Shown here in pieces: positions 12,493-22,413 of a stretch of DNA of 64,000 bases; within the stretch, counting starts at the first letter, position 1, and every line of letters begins with the position of its first letter. A program made the translations under genes and the position numbers. The notes under the pieces are model-generated. The model was not told the DNA's origin, made no database searches, and worked only from the letters and a program-made list of their open reading frames with translations. This DNA comes from an uncultured Clostridium sp. (lineage in GTDB: Bacteria > Bacillota > Clostridia > TANB77 > CAG-508): NCBI GenBank assembly GCA_900554815.1, contig USIO01000005.1:5726-69725 (forward strand), read 5' to 3'.

Positions 12493-13337
12493 TTATAATA
12501 TCTTAAACTTAACATAAGAAATAATTCCAACAACAGCTGTTAATATGATAATGCCAAGGATATTTGAACTACCAGCATATGGAAGATTTCCATTAACTGA
12601 TGTGTTTTTATTATCGTTATTGTTGTTATTACCATTGTTGCTATTACCATTATTGTTATTGCCATTGTTGTCATCATTATTGCTGTCATCATTATTGTTA
12701 TCATCATTGTTGTTGCCATCATTATTGTTATCATCATTGTTGTTGTCATCATTATTGTTATCATCATTGTTGTTGTCATCATTGTTGTTATCATCATTGT
12801 TGTTGTCATCATTGTTGTTATCATCATTGTTGTTATCATCATTGTCGTTGTCATCACTACTGTTACCATCATTAATAGCAATTTCTAATTCAGAAGATGT
12901 TCCTTGAACTTTTACTAAATCTCCATTTACTCCTATTATATTAGTTAAAGTAATTGTAGTAGATGTTTCGCCGAGTACTTTCATTTATTTTAAATGTAGC
13001 AATAGCTGTTGTACCAGAAGTATCTCCTAAAGCATCTTTAGTATTAGCAACTATTCCGCCCTTCATTTTCCATTACTTCCCAATTATCACTTGTAAAAGA
13101 ATTTAAAGTTAGAACATTTGCATCATATACTATTTTAGCTTGATATCCAACAATACCAGTTGAATCTGATACATTTGCCAAATCAATTGCAACAGATAAA
13201 GTATCTCCTTTATTATAAGCTGTATTATCTGCTTTTAGATTTAAACTAAAAGTAGAATTTTCTGCATATGCCCTAGTAGACAATAAACTTACTATTAATA
13301 ATAGTATTAACATAAAAGACATTTTTTTTACTTTCAT
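12493..13337 (-). CDS. Secreted cohesin-domain protein with Asp/Asn repeat stalk and LPYAG sorting signal, with two CGG +1 sites
   Basis: 280 residues after two CGG shifts (C at 13058, CGGA, Gly94; C at 12973, CGGC, Gly122). A signal peptide (residues 1-26, ending A-Y-A) precedes a cohesin-like beta domain (about 30-155), recognisable by the pattern Y-N-K-G-D-T-L-S-V-A-I-D-L, G-x-x-G-Y-Q-A-K-I-V-Y-D and A-T-F-K-I. A low-complexity stalk of N-D-D-N-N units (about 165-235) then leads to L-P-Y-A-G, a hydrophobic helix and a lysine-containing tail, an LPxTG-like sortase signal. The protein is probably wall-anchored and displays a cohesin. The next gene upstream ends in a dockerin. Both shifts sit inside the cohesin domain. 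Confidence 0.8.
12640..12855 (-). repeat. 15-bp in-frame tandem repeat coding for N-D-D-N-N units
   Basis: On the plus strand the stretch is a string of TCATCATTGTTGTTG-like 15-mers with small variations. It codes on the minus strand for the Asp/Asn stalk of the cohesin protein. The unit is a multiple of three, so copy-number change would keep the frame. Confidence 0.85.
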
Positions 13338-13378
13338 AAAACTAATCCCTTTCTATATTTTTCTTTTGGTTTAAATAT

Positions 13379-15399
13379 TTATTTTAATGACTCTAAAATT
13401 TTTCTTTTTAGTATAATAATATCAGCAATATCAATAGAGTTATCATCATTTAAATCTGCTAAAGCTTGCTTAGCATCTGGCAAAATCCATTCTGTTTTAC
13501 TTCCAGCTATAACATGCCTTTTCAACATAATTAAATCTACTATATCAACTATATTATCCTCATTTAAGTCACCTAACAAATTATCAGTAGACCTTGACTT
13601 TGTACATCCACAATTTTCAAAAGTACATTTGCTAATTTCTGTTGTGCTATTAACTGGAGCCCATGCGCCAAAACTATGTGCTTCACGAGAATCTGTTTTA
13701 ACATTATCACACCATGAACATTTTAACCAATGAAAATATTCATTCCATTGAGTCACAGTATAATTATGTTCTCCAGAAAAACAAGCTTTAGAATTACATG
13801 TAGTACAATTTCCACCTTCTCCGTATTCATGTGCTTTTGTAGAAGAATATTCGCAACCATCTAATGTACATCTAGCCACATGTGTTCCATCAAAATTATC
13901 CTCATAATTACCTAAAGTATGAGCTGTGAGTGAATTATCTTCTACTGCGCCACATATAGAACATTTTTTCCAATGCTTTTCATCATCATAACCAACTTCG
14001 GAAAAATTATGTGAACAATTTTCCTGTAATTCATTTGTTGCTGTACATCCAGGCACGGTACAATTTCCATCTGCTCCAAAAGTATGTGCTTCTATTTTAG
14101 AATAAGAACAAGCATTAAATGTACAAGCAACTGAGTGAGTGCCAGAAGTTCCGCCATTATCTACTGCATTTCCTAAAGTATGTGTTTGCTCACTATTTTC
14201 TTCTTTTTCTCCACATTTAGAACATTGTCTCCAATGAATATAATCATCATATCCAACAACAGAAAAATCGTGATCACATGTACTTGAATTATCTACAAGA
14301 CCAGAGCCATCACTACTTCCAGTAGCAGAATCTCCGGTACCAACCACTACCTCCACCGCTAGAACCGCCACCGGCCACTACCGGCTGCCACCACTGCCAC
14401 TACCGACCGCCACTATCAGCAGAAGTAGTATCATTAATTACTAATTCACCAAATGTACAATTTTGTGGATCTTCCCAATTTTCGCCGTTCCCATGTACAA
14501 TAAGCAGAGGTTCCACAATACTCACAATAATAATAAGCAAAATTATCATCATGACCGCCTGGCAACCAATGGTGATATCCTCTTACTGCTAATTTACTAG
14601 GGCAACGGTTTTTAGGATTAACAGCTTCTTCTTTTGTTCTTCCACAAGTACTACAAGTATACTTTTTAACATCTACTGTTGCTATGTCGTAATAACTAAG
14701 ACCTGGTATCGTTTCAACTATTGGTTCTCCCCATTCGTGAGGAGAAAAAATAACCCCATTGTTAAGAGTAGAATCGGCACGACCGCATCTTGAACATACT
14801 TTCCAGTGATAAGAAGCAGTACTTCTATATTTTGTAAAATCATGATTATCAGGGTCAGCTCTTCCTATAGCTTCCCAAGTCTTGATCCCACAATAAGAAC
14901 ACTTTTTCAAAACATTAGCAGGTTGTATACAAGTAGCAATTGGAACATAATTTGCTTTTTCATCTTCAGTCATATCTTTTTCTGCAATAGTTATTGAAAA
15001 ATCATGCTCAACAGGGATGTGGATAAATTCACCATGAAATGAGTTCTTACATACATCACAAAGTTTGTAGCAGTGTTGATTATCTAACATTTCTTCTCCA
15101 AATTGAATATTTAAACTAGAAAGTTTTTCCTTATAATCGGAAAGTTTAAAATAGTTTGTTGAACAATCTTCAATTTCCATTTCGCTACATCCTGGATACG
15201 TACATTCTCTATAATGCTTTTGAGTTTCAGAACTTGACTCATAAAGATACCATTTAGAAAAAGTATGCTCATGATCCTCAACCTCTTCAGTAGCAGAAGA
15301 TGGACTGGATTTTGCTATAATAAAAATAAACAATAGTAAAATACATAAGCAAAATACTAAAAATAAAATTAATTTTCTTCTTTGTTCCTTTAAATTCAT
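13379..15399 (-). CDS. Dockerin-bearing secreted protein with Cys-pair repeats, with five CGG +1 sites
   Basis: 671 residues when five CGGs are read as +1/Gly: C at 14487 (Gly305), 14405 (Gly332), 14383 (Gly339), 14373 (Gly342) and 14336 (Gly354). A basic N-terminus and signal/membrane helix (residues 8-30) are followed by many H-x-H...W...C-x-x-C modules on both sides of a Gly/Ser linker (about 325-360). These resemble zinc-ribbon-like repeats seen in clostridial surface proteins. The C-terminus is a type I dockerin: two Ca-binding loops, D-L-N-E-D-N-I-V-D and D-L-N-D-D-N-S-I-D, each followed by a helix ending L-K-R. The adjacent cohesin gene is the obvious partner. The linker alone holds four shift sites. 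Start ATG follows AAAAGGAG. Function of the Cys repeats is unknown. Confidence 0.8.
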
Positions 15400-15675
15400 A
15401 AAAAAACTCCTTTTATATAAAACAAGTATAACATATAAGAATTACAATTATATTACACCTTTCTTACATTTAAGTTACAATCTAAAATAATTATACCACA
15501 CCATTATGTAAAAATAAAGGGGAAAATAGATAATTACAAAGATTTTAACTTAAAAATAAACATAGTAATAAAAAATATAAAAAATAAATAAAAAAGTAAA
15601 ATAAAAACTTGTACAAAACTATAATATATGATATATTTTATGTATAATAATAAAATTGAAAGGGGTAACTCTTTA

Positions 15676-16404
15676 GTGGAAAATATAGAAACAGAAAGAA
15701 AAAAGACTATTTTAATAGTAGATGACGAAAAACCAATTGTAGATATATTAGTTTATAATTTGCAAAAAGAAGGGTATGATACACTAGAAGCAAATGATGG
15801 ATTAACTGCAATTGACATTGCACTAACAAATAAACCAGACCTAATTTTGTTAGACATTATGCTACCAAAAATGGATGGATTATCTGTATGTAAAAGAATA
15901 AGGCATTCATTAAATGTTCCTATTTTAATGCTAACAGCAAAAGATGAAGAAATCGACAAAATATTAGGCTTAGAATTAGGTGCAGATGATTATGTAACAA
16001 AACCATTTAGTGTAAGAGAACTAATGGCAAGAATAAAAGCAAACTTAAGAAAAGTGGAGATAAATTTAAACGAAAAAGAAGACGATAATTCAACACAAAC
16101 AAACAAAATAAAAGTTGGAGAATTAGAACTTGACTTAGATAAATTTGAAGCAAAAGTTAGCGGAAAAGTTATGGATTTAACTTTAAGAGAATTTGAAGTT
16201 CTAAAATATTTAGCAACACAACCGGGCCAAGTAGTAACAAGAGAAACTTTACTAGAAAAGGTATGGGGATACGAATATTATGGAGATATAAGAACAGTTG
16301 ATGTTACTGTAAGAAGAATACGAGAAAAAATAGAAAAAGATACTGCTAATCCTAAAATATTAATGACTAAAAGAGGGGTTGGGTATTATATTGCTTCAAA
16401 ATAA
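15676..16404 (+). CDS. walR: OmpR-family response regulator (WalR/PhoP type)
   Basis: 242 residues from GTG 15676, chosen because AAAGGGG lies nine bases upstream and no ribosome site supports the in-frame ATG at 15628. The receiver domain has D-D-E at 16-18, phospho-acceptor Asp60 in L-L-D-I-M-L-P, a T-A-K switch region and K-P-F. The C-terminal winged helix contains L-T-L-R-E-F-E-V-L and ends R-G-V-G-Y-Y-I-A. Sequence flavour and the kinase that follows match the WalR/YycF regulators of wall metabolism. A small perfect hairpin separates it from the kinase gene. The WalR name is by resemblance; a PhoP-type paralogue is possible. Confidence 0.8.
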   Translation: MENIETERKKTILIVDDEKPIVDILVYNLQKEGYDTLEANDGLTAIDIALTNKPDLILLDIMLPKMDGLSVCKRIRHSLNVPILMLTAKDEEIDKILGLELGADDYVTKPFSVRELMARIKANLRKVEINLNEKEDDNSTQTNKIKVGELELDLDKFEAKVSGKVMDLTLREFEVLKYLATQPGQVVTRETLLEKVWGYEYYGDIRTVDVTVRRIREKIEKDTANPKILMTKRGVGYYIASK

Positions 16405-16449
16405 AACTATTCAATAAATAAAACAAAACTAAATTTTTCGTGACGTAAG

Positions 16450-16475
16450 GGTCGCTATTTATAGCGACCTATTTT
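16450..16475 (+). terminator. Short hairpin between regulator and kinase genes
   Basis: GGTCGCT and AGCGACC arms enclose ATTTAT and are followed by ATTTTAAT. It may be an attenuating or leaky terminator between the two-component genes. Confidence 0.5.
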
Positions 16476-16514
16476 AATAAAAAAACATTAAAAAATAAAC
16501 TGTGGGGGACATAG

Positions 16515-17940
16515 ATGATAAAAAACATACAATTAAAAATTATTTTAATTTTTATTATATTAGGAATTAGTATTATAACATTACTGGGCTGCATAAATGT
16601 GCAACAGTTAACAGAATTAACACAACAAACAAATATTATAAATTCGGAGCAATATATTAAAAATACAATTATAATAGCAATTATAGCAATAGCTATTTTT
16701 TGCATTATAACAATTTTAATTGGAACAATTGTATTAAAATCAATTATTTCTCCAATATCCAGATTTATTAAAAGTGCAGAAAAAATTGCTGCAGGAGGAA
16801 GCCAAAGCATTCAATATTTAGCAAATGAAAACGATGAAAAAGAAGTAAAAGATTTAGTAAATGCATTTGGAGTAATGACAACAGAACTACAGGAAAATTT
16901 AAATGAAGCTTCTAGACAAAAAAAACAAATAGAAACAATTCTTTTACATATGACAGATGGAATTATTGCTTTTGACAAAGAAGGCAAAATCCTCCATATT
17001 AATCCTGCTGCGACAAGACTATTAAAACTAACTCCAGAAGAAAATAGTTTTGAAAAAATATTTAAAAAATTAAAACTAAATATTAATTTAGAAAAAATTA
17101 TTTATTTAGAAAACTGGACATCTTCAGAACAAAGGATTAATGTGCAAGATTGCTATGTAAACCTATATTTTGCGCCTTTTACAGATGAAAATGATAGACC
17201 TAATGGAGCAATTGTTGTAATACAAGACATTACAGAACATGTAAAGCTTGATAACATGAGAAAAGAGTTTGTTGCAGATGTGTCTCATGAATTAAAAACT
17301 CCAATTACTTCTATTATGGGATATGCAGATACTCTAACAGAGCAAGAATTTGACAAAGAAACACAAGACAAGTTTTTGGGTGTAATTGCATCTGAAGCAC
17401 GAAGAATGGCAAGACTAGTAAGTGACTTACTAACATTATCTAGGTATGACAATGATGAAGCAAAATGGGAAAAAACGGAATTTAATTTAGGAGAGCTAGT
17501 AAAAAAATGTGTAAATAGCTTGCAATTAGAGATTAATAAAAAAAAGCAACATTCAGAATGCTTTGTAACAGCTAATGTTCCTTTAGTTTATGCAGATAAA
17601 TATGGAATAGAAAGAGTAATATTAAATATTTTAACTAATAGTATTAAATATACACAAGATGGAGGAAATATTAAAATATATGTTGGTTTTGTGTATAATG
17701 ATGCTTATATAAAAATTATTGACAACGGAATAGGCATACCGGAATCTGACTTAACCAAAATATTTGAAAGATTCTATAGAGTAGACAAAGCCCGTACAAG
17801 AGAAATGGGAGGAACTGGACTTCGGACTATCTATTGCAAAAGAAATATTAGACAAAAATGATGGCACAATAGATATAAAAAGTGAAGTAGGAAAAGGAAC
17901 CGAAGTAGTAATACGCATTCCAACAAGACAAAAAATCTAA
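16515..17940 (+). CDS. walK: WalK-like sensor histidine kinase, with one CGG +1 site in the ATP-binding G box
   Basis: 474 residues with a shift at C17823 (CGGA, Gly437). Two membrane helices (about 8-28 and 52-77) flank a very short external loop. HAMP, PAS (about 140-240), HisKA with V-S-H-E-L-K-T-P (His258) and HATPase_c with N box and D-N-G-I-G-I-P follow. The frame is lost exactly inside G-G-T-G-L-G-L-S-I-A-K-E: conventional reading gives G-G-T-G-L-R-T and stops 12 codons later, while skipping C restores the canonical G2 box and the normal C-terminus ending V-V-I-R-I-P. This is one of the clearest sites because the motif is nearly invariant. Pairs with the regulator upstream. Confidence 0.92.
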
Positions 17941-18053
17941 AAATACAATACATGTACTTATTATGAAAATATGCTATAAATATTGAAAAAATAAAATAAA
18001 TTATATATAATAAAATTTACTATAACAAAAGAAGGAAGGAAGAAAAAATCAAT

Positions 18054-18692
18054 ATGAATTTAAAACTGAAGGAAATACTTGAATGGTTATACTGTATTAT
18101 TATTGCTATAGTTTTAGCTTTGCTGGTTAGATACTATATAGGTACTCCAACAATTGTACAACAACCATCAATGTACCCTACTTTAAAAGAAAACCAAAGA
18201 CTGATTTTAAATCGATTGATAAAAACTACACATTCTATTCCAGAAAGAGGAGATATTATAACTTTTGAAGCACCAAGTAAATCACTAATATATTTAGAAG
18301 ATGCAGACTTATCTAATCCAGTTGCAAAATACGAAAATGAGCCTGAGGGACTATGGGAAAAATTTTCATATTATGTATTAGAAATTAATAAAAAAAGTTA
18401 TATAAAAAGAGTAATTGGCTTGCCAGGAGAACATGTTAAAATTTATAACAACAAAGTATTTATTAATAACCAACTTTTAAATGAGCCATACCTGCAAGAA
18501 GATGTTTTAACAACTTCACTAGATGGACCATTTGTCGATATTGTGGTACCACAAGATTGTGTTTTTGTTATGGGAGACAATAGAGAACAAAGTACAGATA
18601 GTAGAAGATTTGGTTGCATTCCTATTTCCAAAATTGAAAGTAAGGTATGGATACGTTTCTGGCCATTAGACTTATTTGGACCAGTAGAATAA
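18054..18692 (+). CDS. lepB: Type I signal peptidase
   Basis: 212 residues, S26A family. One N-terminal membrane helix (about 10-28) leads into the catalytic serine box Q-P-S-M-Y-P-T-L (Ser39). The lysine box I-K-R-V-I-G-L-P-G-E follows (Lys118), then G-D-N-R-E-Q-S-x-D-S-R near 175-185. It cleaves signal peptides of exported proteins on the outer face of the membrane. No CGG site. The next gene, holB, begins 20 bases later, so they are likely cotranscribed. Confidence 0.93.
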   Translation: MNLKLKEILEWLYCIIIAIVLALLVRYYIGTPTIVQQPSMYPTLKENQRLILNRLIKTTHSIPERGDIITFEAPSKSLIYLEDADLSNPVAKYENEPEGLWEKFSYYVLEINKKSYIKRVIGLPGEHVKIYNNKVFINNQLLNEPYLQEDVLTTSLDGPFVDIVVPQDCVFVMGDNREQSTDSRRFGCIPISKIESKVWIRFWPLDLFGPVE

Positions 18693-18712
18693 TAAATGGA
18701 GGACTAAAAATT

Positions 18713-19597
18713 GTGGCATTTCAAAATTTAATTGGAAACGAAGAAACAAAAATATTATTGAATGAAATAATAAAAAATAAAAATTTTATACATAGTTATT
18801 TATTTACAGGAATAGAAGGAATTGGCAAAACAGAATTTGCAAAGCAGTTTGCAAAACAAATATTATGTTTAGGAACACCAGATTGTAAGTCTTGTATAGA
18901 ATTTGACTCTCAAAATAATCCTGACTTTACAATTATTGAACCAGATGGCAATAGCATTAAAATAGAACAAATTAGAATATTGCAAATGAAAATAATTGAA
19001 AAACCAATTATTTCCAATAGAAAAGTATATATTATACGTGACAGTGAAAAAATGACAAAAGAAGCACAAAATTGTTTACTAAAAACACTAGAAGAACCGC
19101 CAGAATATGTTACAATAATTTTAATATGTTCAAATGAAAGTTTACTTTTAAATACTATAAAATCAAGGTGCACAAAAATTAATTTTTATCCAATTAAAAA
19201 CGAAGAATTACAAATATTTCTAAAAAACAATGGATTTACTAATATAACAAAAAATATGTTAAAAGCAATAAATGGAAGTATAGCAAAGGCATATGAATTA
19301 CAAGATTATAACCAGACTTATAAAACAATAGAAGATACACTAACAAAAAGAAGCAAACTAGACAAAATTGATTTTATAAATTCTTTTTTACCAATTTATA
19401 AAGAAAAAGAAAATATTTTTAATATATTAGATTACATGAATGTAGTGCTATCAAATGAATTAGCAAATGATTATAAATGTATAAGATATATAGAAAAAAT
19501 AGAACAAGCAAAAAACAAAATTAAACAAAATGCTAATTTGGATATGACTTTGGACAACATGCTATTTAGCATATGGGAAATTTGTAATGAAACATAA
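18713..19597 (+). CDS. holB: DNA polymerase III delta' subunit (clamp loader)
   Basis: 294 residues from GTG 18713, chosen because GGAGG lies ten bases upstream; the open frame runs further up through lepB but has no start support there. It carries the Walker A-like G-I-E-G-I-G-K-T near 35, a compact Cys cluster (C-L-G-T-P-D-C-K-S-C) around 62-72, the I-R-x-L pattern and the S-R-C motif near 160. Membership of the clamp loader that loads the sliding clamp follows from the family. It sits directly before ricT, the same order as holB-yaaT in Bacillus. Confidence 0.88.
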   Translation: MAFQNLIGNEETKILLNEIIKNKNFIHSYLFTGIEGIGKTEFAKQFAKQILCLGTPDCKSCIEFDSQNNPDFTIIEPDGNSIKIEQIRILQMKIIEKPIISNRKVYIIRDSEKMTKEAQNCLLKTLEEPPEYVTIILICSNESLLLNTIKSRCTKINFYPIKNEELQIFLKNNGFTNITKNMLKAINGSIAKAYELQDYNQTYKTIEDTLTKRSKLDKIDFINSFLPIYKEKENIFNILDYMNVVLSNELANDYKCIRYIEKIEQAKNKIKQNANLDMTLDNMLFSIWEICNET

Positions 19598-19680
19598 AAA
19601 TATACCATGTAATGTATTTTGAAAAATTGTTATTAAAAATAATAACCCAAGAACTATTAACTTTTAAAGAGGTGAGTATT

Positions 19681-20583
19681 GTGAAAAATATTATAGGAGT
19701 TAGATTTAAAAAACCTGGGAAAATATACTTTTTTGATCCGGGAAATTTAAAAATAACAAAACAAGATAATGTAATAGTGGAAACTACAATGGGACAAGAA
19801 CTAGGAGAAGTAGTGATTCCAAATAGAGAAATACCAGATGAAAAAGTGGTTTCACCACTAAAAAAAGTAATAAGAGTAGCGAACGAGAAAGATAAAAAAC
19901 ACCATGAGGAAAATAAAAGAAAAGAAAAAGATGCATTTATATTATGCAATAAAAAAATAAAAGAACACAAACTGGAAATGAATTTAATTGATGTATCTTA
20001 TAATTTTGACAATAGCAAAATGATATTCTACTTTACAGCAGATGGTAGAATTGATTTTAGAGAATTAGTAAAAGATTTAGCAGCAATTTATAAAACAAGA
20101 ATTGAACTAAGACAAATTGGAGTAAGAGACGAAGTAAGAAGAATTGGTGGAAATGGAATGTGTGGAAGGGAACTTTGCTGTTGCACTTTTTTAAATAATT
20201 TTGATACAGTATCAATTAAAATGGCAAAAGAGCAAAACATTTCGCTTAATCCATCTAAAATATCTGGAAATTGTGGAAGACTAATGTGTTGCCTAAAGTA
20301 CGAACAAGAAGTCTATGATGAAAAACTAAAAATATTACCAAAAATGGGAGCAATTGTAAAAACAGAAGATGGAGAAGGGGAAGTTTGTGGAATAGAAACG
20401 CTAAAAGAAAAAGTAAAAGTAAAATTTAAAGATGGAGAAGACACTTTTTATAAAAAATATGATGCTAAGGACATTAAAATTATTAAAAATATAGAAGTAA
20501 AAGATGATATGGATTTATTGCCAGAAGAACTAGAAGAATTAAAAAAATTAGAACAACAAGCTAGTAAAGATGAAGATATATAA
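19681..20583 (+). CDS. ricT: RicT (YaaT)-like PSP1-domain protein
   Basis: 300 residues from GTG 19681 behind AGAGGTG. It shows the PSP1 pattern with conserved cysteines: N-G-M-C-G-R-E-L-C-C-C near 160-170 and S-G-N-C-G-R-L-M-C-C-L near 200. In RicT these bind Fe-S with RicA/RicF and affect RNase Y-dependent mRNA maturation and sporulation signalling in Bacillus. The N-terminus G-V-R-F-K-K-P-G-K-I-Y-F-F-D-P is typical. A ferredoxin ORF follows 14 bases later. Identification is firm; the in vivo role is by analogy. Confidence 0.88.
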   Translation: MKNIIGVRFKKPGKIYFFDPGNLKITKQDNVIVETTMGQELGEVVIPNREIPDEKVVSPLKKVIRVANEKDKKHHEENKRKEKDAFILCNKKIKEHKLEMNLIDVSYNFDNSKMIFYFTADGRIDFRELVKDLAAIYKTRIELRQIGVRDEVRRIGGNGMCGRELCCCTFLNNFDTVSIKMAKEQNISLNPSKISGNCGRLMCCLKYEQEVYDEKLKILPKMGAIVKTEDGEGEVCGIETLKEKVKVKFKDGEDTFYKKYDAKDIKIIKNIEVKDDMDLLPEELEELKKLEQQASKDEDI

Positions 20584-20597
20584 GGAGGTGAACAAAA

Positions 20598-20768
20598 ATG
20601 GCATATAAAATAACAGAAAAATGCATTTCTTGTGGAGCATGTGAAGGAGCGTGCCCAGTAAGTTGCATATCACAAGGAGACGAAAGATATGTAATTGACC
20701 AAGAAAAATGTATTTCTTGCGGAACATGTAGAGGAGTTTGTCCAGTAGAAGCACCGGAACAAGAGTAG
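20598..20768 (+). CDS. 2[4Fe-4S] ferredoxin
   Basis: A 56-residue protein with AAGGAGGTG upstream of ATG 20598. It contains two clostridial ferredoxin cluster motifs, C-I-S-C-G-A-C-E-G-A-C-P and C-I-S-C-G-T-C-R-G-V-C-P, in the usual spacing. It is a small soluble electron carrier for anaerobic redox enzymes. It ends just before a bidirectional terminator and likely forms the last gene of the lepB-holB-ricT cluster. Confidence 0.93.
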   Translation: MAYKITEKCISCGACEGACPVSCISQGDERYVIDQEKCISCGTCRGVCPVEAPEQE

Positions 20769-20800
20769 AAAAACTAGTGGTACTTATTTTCCAATACAAT

Positions 20801-20838
20801 AAAAAAGAGGTTCATTATGTAGAGAACTTCTTTTTTTT
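20801..20838. terminator. Bidirectional terminator
   Basis: AAAAAAGAGGTTC / GAACTTCTTTTTT inverted repeat with a T-run on both strands, between convergent ferredoxin and ylbJ genes. Confidence 0.85.
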
Positions 20839-22004
20839 ATTGCGCTGTGCCAATATAAAGTCACATTTCTTATAAACAAATCCAACCAATATTATAATTC
20901 CTAAAATAGCCCAAAAAAACCATTTAAAGTTTATAGAAGTAGAAGAAGATAAAATAGTAGAAGTTTCTATAACATCAAAATTTAAAATAGATATATATTT
21001 TAAAGCAATATATGTATAAAATCCTGCAAAAATTCCTTGTAATAATTTACCTAATATATAAGGCTTAATGGATATATCTGATTTAGAAATTATACTAAAA
21101 ACCTGCAGCAAAACAGATATACCACCAAAACCGTAATACAAAACTACATAAAATAATATTAATAGAAATTGAATTAGAAGGAATAATAGAAATTTCTTTT
21201 ATTCCATTAGTTAGCTCTAAAATTCCAGATAAAACAGGAGAACAAAATTGATTAGGAACAGAAAACAGATTAAAAATTGGAGAAATAAAATTAGAACAAC
21301 ATTTCAAAATATTACTTTGCTTTAGAATAGAAATTATAACAGAAAATAAAACAACAAAGCCACCAATTAAAACAATAGTATAAATAGAGTTCATAATACC
21401 ACCGTGCAAGAACCTCTCCTAAATTAGAAACCTGATTAGACGAATGAAAAGATTTAGATTTACTAAAAACAGAAGTATCCTCTTTTTTCCAAAATCTAAA
21501 AAGAAATCCAACAGTAACACAAGCTAGAATATGAGTAAATAATAATAAAAATCCTATAGTAGCATTTGAAAACAAACTAATTCCAATTGTACCTACAATG
21601 AATAATGGACCAGAATTATTAGTAAAGGCAAGTAATCTTTCTGCCTCTGCTTTTGTACAAATTCCCTGATTTCTAAAATCGGTTACAATTTTTGCACCTG
21701 TGGGATAACCAGAAATAATACCCATAATAAAGGCAAATGCACCTTCACCAGGAACACGAAACAAAGGACGCATAAACTTACCTAAAATGTTTCCTAAAAT
21801 AGGAATAATATTCGTATGACTTAATAACTCTGTTGCAATAAAAAAAGGAAATAAACTGGGCAGTACAGAATTTGCCCATAATTCAATACCAGACTTTGCA
21901 GCTTGTAAATTAGAGTTTGAAAAAATTAAGAGGCTAATAGTAAATAATGTAAACAACATTGGAAGCAATAATTTTTTTAGCGAAACAACAAAAACCCTTT
22001 TCAC
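20815..22004 (-). CDS. ylbJ: YlbJ-like sporulation integral membrane protein, with two CGG +1 sites
   Basis: 395 residues after two shifts (C at 21404, CGGT, Gly201; C at 21133, CGGT, Gly291). About eight hydrophobic helices, with the nucleoside-gate-like motif G-I-I-S-G-Y-P-T-G-A-K near 110 and L-A-F-T-N-N-S-G-P-L-F near 145, are typical of YlbJ, which is needed for spore cortex formation in Bacillus. Skipping C restores E-V-L-A-G-G-I-M-N-S and V-L-G-F-G-G-I-S-V. The gene shares the terminator on its 3' side with the ferredoxin gene. Confidence 0.86.
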
Positions 22005-22086
22005 ATAATCACCAATAAATTATATGACTAGCTATTTTATAATATGAAAAACTATATAAAAAAGTAAAAGGTGAGCGCATATGAGC

Positions 22087-22263
22087 TCACCAACGAACGG
22101 GTTTCCTTATTTTGGGAAATTTTTTCTTGGGCTCTACCCAAAAAAGCTTTTCCTTACAATCATTACAGTCTTCTCGCTCAACTACTTTATTGTTCAAACA
22201 ACAGTATAAAGTTTTCGAGTGCCCAAATACTTGCTCACTAAGATATGGACATTTCCGAGACAT
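22087..22263 (-). CDS. Small Cys-rich protein with an in-frame CGG at codon 3
   Basis: 58 residues from ATG 22263, which has AAAGGGG upstream. It has C-P-Y-L-S-E-Q near the N-terminus, Y-C-C-L-N-N in the middle and E-D-C-N-D-C-K-E-K, so probably binds a metal. I do not recognise the family. Codon 3 is CGG (22257-22255), and here the frame must not shift: the +1 frame stops after about 20 codons without protein-like features. It is thus the clearest exception in the window to the CGG rule. Codon use (CTT, GAG, GGG, CAC, TCG, CGT) is less AT-rich than its neighbours, which suggests acquisition from elsewhere. It may be poorly expressed or non-functional here. Confidence 0.55.
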   Translation of the reverse strand: MSRKCPYLSEQVFGHSKTLYCCLNNKVVEREDCNDCKEKLFWVEPKKKFPKIRKPVRW

Positions 22264-22413
22264 GATTTTTTTCCCCTTTCCGATTTGGTAATTTACCAAT
22301 AATTAAATTATAGCAGAAACTCACATAATGTCAATAATAACCTACTAGACAAATGCAGAAAAAAATGATATATTATCATAGATTTAAAATATAATAAAAT
22401 AAAGAGGGATAAT

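Noticed and set aside
12640..12855. CRISPR array
   Set aside because: Short contiguous 15-mers with no unique spacers; it is coding repeat DNA.
12545..12907. Plus-strand Leu/Ser-rich or Cys/His-rich ORFs over the repeat
   Set aside because: They are antisense readings of the Asp/Asn repeat of the cohesin gene and lack ribosome sites.
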